From Verrucomicrobiota bacterium (lineage in GTDB: Bacteria; Verrucomicrobiota; Verrucomicrobiia; Limisphaerales; J093): a DNA stretch of 47,810 nt. Of the stretch, positions 44,350 to 47,810 are shown piece by piece; the first letter of the stretch is position 1, and each line of letters begins with the position of its first letter. Below the pieces are notes generated by a model. The model was not told where the DNA came from. It did no database searches and worked only from the letters and a program-made list of their open reading frames with translations. Both the position numbers and the translations under genes were made by a program. The stretch lies in contig JAKQDD010000006.1 in NCBI GenBank assembly GCA_029556615.1, positions 1 through 47,810 on the forward strand. The letters are read 5' to 3'.

Positions 44350-45162
44350 ATGCAGAAGCACGCAGTACGCGTCCAAGAAACCCTTTGGGATCAGAATTCC
44401 CCCTATAACGATGCCTGTCCTGTAAGACCCGCCGGGTCGGGCCAGCATGCCCCGGTCGGGTGCGACGCCACCGCCATGGCCCAGGTGATGAACTCCTGGC
44501 GTTGGCCCAGCACCTACACCTGGGACCTCCTCCACGATGTGCATACCGACCCGGTCGATGACGGCGACCCCGAGGTGGCCAGGCTGTGCCACGACGCCGG
44601 CATGGCGCTGGAAATGGAATATGGAGCGAACGAATCGTCTGCGGCCCCCAGCAAGGTTCCTGGAGCATTGGCGGATGCTTTTGGCTGCTCGCCTGACGCC
44701 GTGTTGGAAGACCGCCACATGATGCGCATGCTCAACGAGATCCGATGGCTGCGGCCTTTCTTGCTCGGAGGACGCGACAGCAGGGACTCTGGACACCGGT
44801 GGGTGGTATTGGGCTATCGTCTGAGCACCCCGGCGACCGAGTTCTTGATGAACTGGGGCGACGGCGCACCCAACGGGTGGTATTCGGTTGACAACGTGCC
44901 AAACGGCTACACCCACGACCAGGACCACGTGACCCGAATCGCGCCGCGAGGCGTGGTGAAATTCGTGGGCGCCACCGATCCCGGCGACGGCTCGCCGGCT
45001 GAGCCCTATCGTAACATCACGGAGGCTCTTGACGACGCGCCGGATGGTCGAACCCTGATCTTCAAGGCATATTCCGAGAACGCCTTTCCCTCGGCGACGC
45101 TCACCATCACCCGCCGGTTGGTGCTCAAGGGCGCCAACGCGGTGATCCGAGGTTCCTACTAG
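44350..45162 (+). CDS. C10 (streptopain-like) cysteine peptidase domain protein, no signal peptide
   Basis: 270 residues with a strong ribosome site (GGAGG, seven bases before the ATG). LWDQNSPYNDACP and VGCDATAMAQVMNSWRWP are hallmarks of the C10 family; Cys38 would be the nucleophile (the usual GCVATAMAQ has Asp for Val here). The matching His lies in GHRWVVLGYR near residue 151, followed by FLMNWGDGAPNGWYSVDN with the usual Asn-Trp. The protein starts at the catalytic domain: no propeptide and no export signal. The last ~55 residues (DPGDGSPAEPYRNITEAL onward) are a separate module shared with the protein at 45719. It may be active, inactive or a 5'-truncated gene brought under a new start. 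Confidence 0.75.
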   Translation: MQKHAVRVQETLWDQNSPYNDACPVRPAGSGQHAPVGCDATAMAQVMNSWRWPSTYTWDLLHDVHTDPVDDGDPEVARLCHDAGMALEMEYGANESSAAPSKVPGALADAFGCSPDAVLEDRHMMRMLNEIRWLRPFLLGGRDSRDSGHRWVVLGYRLSTPATEFLMNWGDGAPNGWYSVDNVPNGYTHDQDHVTRIAPRGVVKFVGATDPGDGSPAEPYRNITEALDDAPDGRTLIFKAYSENAFPSATLTITRRLVLKGANAVIRGSY

Positions 45163-45193
45163 CCTCCACGCCGAACCTTCAACCCACCCGATC

Positions 45194-45643
45194 ATGACAC
45201 TCAGCATCCTGTTTGGCTCCATCCTGGTGTGCGCAACGCTGCATGCCCAACCTTACGACCTCCGTTGGCACACGATCGCCGGCGGCGGCGGTGCCAGCAA
45301 CGGCGGCGCCTTTGCCCTCAGCGGCACCATCGGCCAGCCCGAGGCGGCGAGCATGAGCGATGGAAGCTACACCATCGACGGCGGCTTCTGGACCTTCTGG
45401 GTCAACCTTCAGCCTCTAACGCCGCTCCTCAGCATCACCCTCGACCCACGACTTTCTAGCATCACCGTTTCGTGGCCCCTGCCCGCCAGCGATTGGCGCT
45501 TGCAGGAGAACCGTTGTCTGGACTCAGCCGACTGGATTCAGGTCGCCCAGACGCCGCAGGAAGTCGATGGACACATGCAATGGGTCGTTGAATTGCCCAC
45601 AGACAGACGCTTCTACCGGTTGTTCAAGCCCGGCACCAATTAG
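45194..45643 (+). CDS. Small exported protein of the GGFW type
   Basis: 149 residues. A signal peptide (MTLSILFGSILVCATLHA) is followed by YDLRWHTIAGGGGASNGG, FALSGTIGQPEA and SYTIDGGFW. The second half (ISWPLPASDWRLQEN-like, ending RFYRLFKP) is a beta-sandwich-like region. From memory, this two-part layout is common among uncharacterised Verrucomicrobiota secreted proteins; no function is known. It lies 31 bases after the C10-like gene, likely in the same transcript. Confidence 0.75.
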   Translation: MTLSILFGSILVCATLHAQPYDLRWHTIAGGGGASNGGAFALSGTIGQPEAASMSDGSYTIDGGFWTFWVNLQPLTPLLSITLDPRLSSITVSWPLPASDWRLQENRCLDSADWIQVAQTPQEVDGHMQWVVELPTDRRFYRLFKPGTN

Positions 45644-45718
45644 TGTGACTCATTGATCGCATTCTTACAATTGAATAACTCTGGCTTCCAAATGTCATGC
45701 CGACAACGAGGATTACCG

Positions 45719-46912
45719 ATGAAATCTCCCGACGAAGGCACCATCAGCGCCACACGATCAAGAACCCAACTCGCGGTCGCGCTGCTAATTTCGCTGGCCT
45801 TTCTGGCACCGGACCTTCCGGCGGCCGACGCCGATGGCGACGGTCTGGATGATGCCGCAGAGAATGAACTCATGCGGCACTTCGCGCCGCTGGTAAGGCT
45901 CCACCCCGCTGACGAATACCGTCCGGCGAGCGTGGCGTGGTACCTGCAGCGGGTGGTCATGCGCTTTTACCACGAAGCCCCCTGCAGCGACTGCCCCGAG
46001 GGCATCGCCGGATGGTCCACCGCGGAGCTGCTCTCGAAGTCGCATCCGACAAAAGACGCCGATTGCGAGCATAATTACAGTAACATCAAGTCCTCCTGGA
46101 ATACCACTCCAAGCCCCAGCGATGTGACGCACTTCTTCCTGGAAATCCCACACGATGCCAACATGCCCGTCACCCAGCGTGGTGCTCTCTCCTCGGCGGT
46201 ATGCTATGCACACGTTCGTTCGGCGGTGCGCCATCCGCGAATGTTCGACATCCAGTACTGGTTCTTCTATCCGTATAATGGCGCAATACCCTTTGCGGCG
46301 CATGAGGGCGACTGGGAGCACATCACAGTCAGAGTAGAAGAGGACAGACGCACGGTTCATCGCGTGTTCTATGATGCGCACAATACGGGTGGAAGATGGT
46401 TTTCGGAGGGTGAATACAGTCTCGAGAACGGCCGGCCGGTTGTCTACTCGGCTTTTCACTCGCACGCCAGCTACCCCGGCCCTGGCACCTGGTATAACGG
46501 TGCGGATCATACGGGGGATGGCGGGCCGGTCTGGGATTGCCTGGACCAGCTTGTCAATCTGGGCGAGGGAAACGCGCCAAGCCCCGGATGCGAGTGGATC
46601 TGGTATACTGGCCGCTGGGGAGAGTACTTGCCCTATGAAGGACCCGAAGGACCTGCCTTCAAGGCGAAGTGGAATGCCGAGTACCCGGAAGAGGACATTT
46701 CCGACCACGCTTGGGTCTTCGTGGCTCAGTCGAGTCCGGCGCCCGGCGATGGCAGTTGGGCCCATCCGTTTCACGAGTTCACCGACGGCGCACGGGCAGT
46801 TCCGGCGGGCGGAACCGTCTGGATCTTCGCAGGCGCATATCCGGCCGTGGGTAGCTATACGAAGCCGATGACGCTCCGCAGCGTGGCAGGTGAAGTGCTC
46901 TTGGGCCGATGA
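45719..46912 (+). CDS. Exported Vps62-related protein
   Basis: 397 residues; GAGGA about eight bases before the ATG. A signal peptide (~18-42) is followed by DADGDGLDDAAENEL, a calcium-binding TSP3-like loop. The main domain matches the Vps62 family as found in bacteria: IQYWFFYPYNG, HEGDWEHITVRV, and YSAFHSHASYPGPG, with conserved His/Trp/Asp residues that look like a metal or catalytic site. The biochemical role of this family is not established. The C-terminal ~50 residues (PGDGSWAHPFHEFTDGA to the LLGR end) match the module at the end of the C10-like protein. Codon use looks less GC-biased than upstream genes, in keeping with acquisition. Confidence 0.8.
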   Translation: MKSPDEGTISATRSRTQLAVALLISLAFLAPDLPAADADGDGLDDAAENELMRHFAPLVRLHPADEYRPASVAWYLQRVVMRFYHEAPCSDCPEGIAGWSTAELLSKSHPTKDADCEHNYSNIKSSWNTTPSPSDVTHFFLEIPHDANMPVTQRGALSSAVCYAHVRSAVRHPRMFDIQYWFFYPYNGAIPFAAHEGDWEHITVRVEEDRRTVHRVFYDAHNTGGRWFSEGEYSLENGRPVVYSAFHSHASYPGPGTWYNGADHTGDGGPVWDCLDQLVNLGEGNAPSPGCEWIWYTGRWGEYLPYEGPEGPAFKAKWNAEYPEEDISDHAWVFVAQSSPAPGDGSWAHPFHEFTDGARAVPAGGTVWIFAGAYPAVGSYTKPMTLRSVAGEVLLGR

Positions 46913-47095
46913 CCCGTTGCCCACCGAGTGCCCAGGTCCTTACGCATTTCGCGCCATGCTCAGGCCACAGGAGGCGGTGTCGTAGGTCCTGCCCATGCCC
47001 TCACCGGCGGCCGGACGGCTGGCAATCGAGCGGTGCCACCGCCCCCTGCCGTTTCGGCTCGAAAACGGACTGGCGTCGCGGAGACACCGAGTACG

Positions 47096-47218
47096 GTAAG
47101 CCCCGCGATCTGGGTTGAGCGCTACCGGAACAGCGGGCTCACGCAGCGCGAGTTCGCCCAGAGCCACCGGCTCAAGCTCAGCACCTTGCGCTACTGGTTG
47201 TACCGCCGCCCTGGCTCA
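47096..47218 (+). pseudogene. IS66 TnpA-like remnant
   Basis: The frame reads SPAIWVERYRNSGLTQREFA, then QSHRLKLSTLRYWLYRR, a helix-turn-helix like the accessory protein TnpA of IS66 elements. The 5' part lacks a convincing start, and the 3' side meets an istB fragment in the other orientation. Confidence 0.55.
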
Positions 47219-47254
47219 GCGGGGGTTTCCCGAGCAGGTCCACGCTGGCGCTGG

Positions 47255-47467
47255 TCAACGACATTGATTTTTCCCCACGCTGTCGTTGTCGAACTCCAGG
47301 ATGATCGAATGGTGAACCAGGCGGTCCACGGCCGCCATGGTAGTCATCGCATCCTTGAAGATCTGGTCCCACCGGGAAAAGACCAGGTTGCTGCTGATCA
47401 TCACGCTACCCCGTTCGTAGCGCTCGGCCAGGAACGTGAAGAGTACCTCCATCTCTTCCCGGCTTTG
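47255..47467 (-). pseudogene. IstB fragment (IS21-family helper ATPase, C-terminal part)
   Basis: The minus strand encodes QSREEMEVLFTFLAERYERG, then SVMISSNLVFSRWDQIFKD, MTTMAAVDRLVHHSIILEFD, the well-known end of IstB. The Walker motifs and the first two-thirds are missing; the frame upstream is unrelated. IstB normally loads the IstA transposase, so this piece is not functional alone. Confidence 0.8.
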
Positions 47468-47474
47468 GTGTTGC

Positions 47475-47609
47475 GCCAAACGCTTGGAACGTGGCCGGCT
47501 GGCTTGGCCCCAGGGGCAGGGGGCGCACGTGCGCTTGCGGGTTGAGGAACTGAGTGCGCTGCTCAACGGGTTAGACGTTCGGCAACGCCCTGGGTGGTAC
47601 CGGCGGTAG
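47475..47609 (+). pseudogene. IS66 TnpB remnant (C-terminal end)
   Basis: The plus-strand frame AKRLERGRLAWPQGQ, then VRLRVEELSALLNGLDV and GWYRR-stop matches the end of TnpB (IS66 Orf2). It begins right where the istB similarity ends, so the 5' part was lost or replaced. TnpC normally follows, as it appears to here. Confidence 0.65.
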
Positions 47610-47639
47610 GAAAAGAGTTAAAAAAAGTGCAATTAGTTG

Positions 47640-47667
47640 TTGACGTTATACTAATACACTGTATTCT
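47640..47667 (+). promoter_or_regulatory. Candidate leaderless promoter before the last gene
   Basis: TTGACG (47640-47645), 16 bases, TATTCT (47662-47667), eight bases, ATG at 47676. The -35-to-ATG distance is 36. No Shine-Dalgarno sequence. A TATACT at 47647 is a rival -10 but lacks a -35. Confidence 0.45.
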
Positions 47668-47675
47668 CACAGTTA

Positions 47676-47810
47676 ATGACAACGGCGGTGCCTCCCTCAA
47701 CCTGCGACCCGGCCCAGCGCCTGGTCCAGATCGAGGGCACCCTCAGCCTTGTCCAGGCTCAGAACCACACCCTCCGCCAGGAGTGCCAGGACCTGCGCGC
47801 CGAGAACCAA
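47676..47810 (+). CDS. Partial IS66 TnpC-like transposase N-terminus (runs off the window)
   Basis: The first 45 codons are open to the window end: MTTAVPPSTCDPAQRLVQIEG, then LSLVQAQNHTLRQECQDLRAENQ, a heptad-patterned coiled coil like the start of IS66 TnpC. Its place 66 bases after a tnpB end fits the tnpA-tnpB-tnpC order. The catalytic part lies outside the window, so the call rests on context. Confidence 0.5.
   Translation, partial: MTTAVPPSTCDPAQRLVQIEGTLSLVQAQNHTLRQECQDLRAENQ

Noticed and set aside
46928..47545. 205-residue plus-strand frame as one protein
   Set aside because: Only residues ~57-94 resemble a transposase accessory protein; the rest crosses an antisense istB fragment.
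1..47810. CRISPR arrays, tRNA and rRNA genes
   Set aside because: No regularly spaced direct repeats, cloverleaf or rRNA sequence was noticed; a covariance search was not possible.

Overview
This is a high-GC window, roughly 65% by eye, packed with genes and with long spurious antisense reading frames. It is most likely from Verrucomicrobiota. The main hints are a small basic protein with repeated ARW/KARW motifs, secreted proteins with the 'AGGGG..NGGAFALSGTIGQPE..DGGFW' layout, a Tat-signal TIM-barrel protein, a GH127 enzyme fused to accessory domains, and an acidobacterial-type duplicated FtsX permease. No rRNA, tRNA or CRISPR array was seen. The assignment rests on protein style, not on a marker phylogeny.

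Layout. (1) 1-7.5 kb, minus strand: housekeeping and protein quality control, in transcription order trxB, dnaK, groES, groEL, a strong hairpin terminator, yebC and gltA. (2) 7.5-13 kb: a lone nuoA, a complete cobalamin-dependent metH with a structured 5' leader, and a WYL-domain regulator. (3) 13-21.2 kb, plus strand: three exported hydrolases (S9 peptidase, GH127 glycosidase, beta-propeller/phosphoesterase), then a convergent 52-aa conserved small gene. (4) 21.5-29.7 kb: a sigma54-dependent activator divergent from a four-gene cluster encoding a thioredoxin-fold protein and a complete RND pump (adaptor, inner-membrane pump, outer-membrane channel). The intergenic region carries a near-consensus -24/-12 promoter and a perfect 17-bp palindrome upstream of it. 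(5) 29.7-36.6 kb: a small basic protein and a second exporter of MacAB-TolC type. (6) 36.6-42 kb: an FHA/zinc-binding protein, xseB-dxs, icd and a TIM-barrel isomerase-like protein. (7) 42-47.8 kb: short repeats, then secreted or surface-type genes (fibre-like protein, C10 peptidase-like protein, small exported protein, Vps62-like protein), and finally an IS66-type element broken by an IS21 istB fragment.

Three themes run across the window. Several genes have a TTGAC-like box placed so that the predicted transcription start falls on the start codon, with no Shine-Dalgarno sequence, which suggests frequent leaderless transcription. Two families of 83-90 bp palindromic-ended repeats sit at gene ends. 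One family appears to start at stop codons on a CTAG site, and a copy of the other appears to have become the C-terminal tail of the S9 peptidase. The best candidate for a new regulatory system is the sigma54-controlled RND efflux locus at 21.5-29.7 kb.
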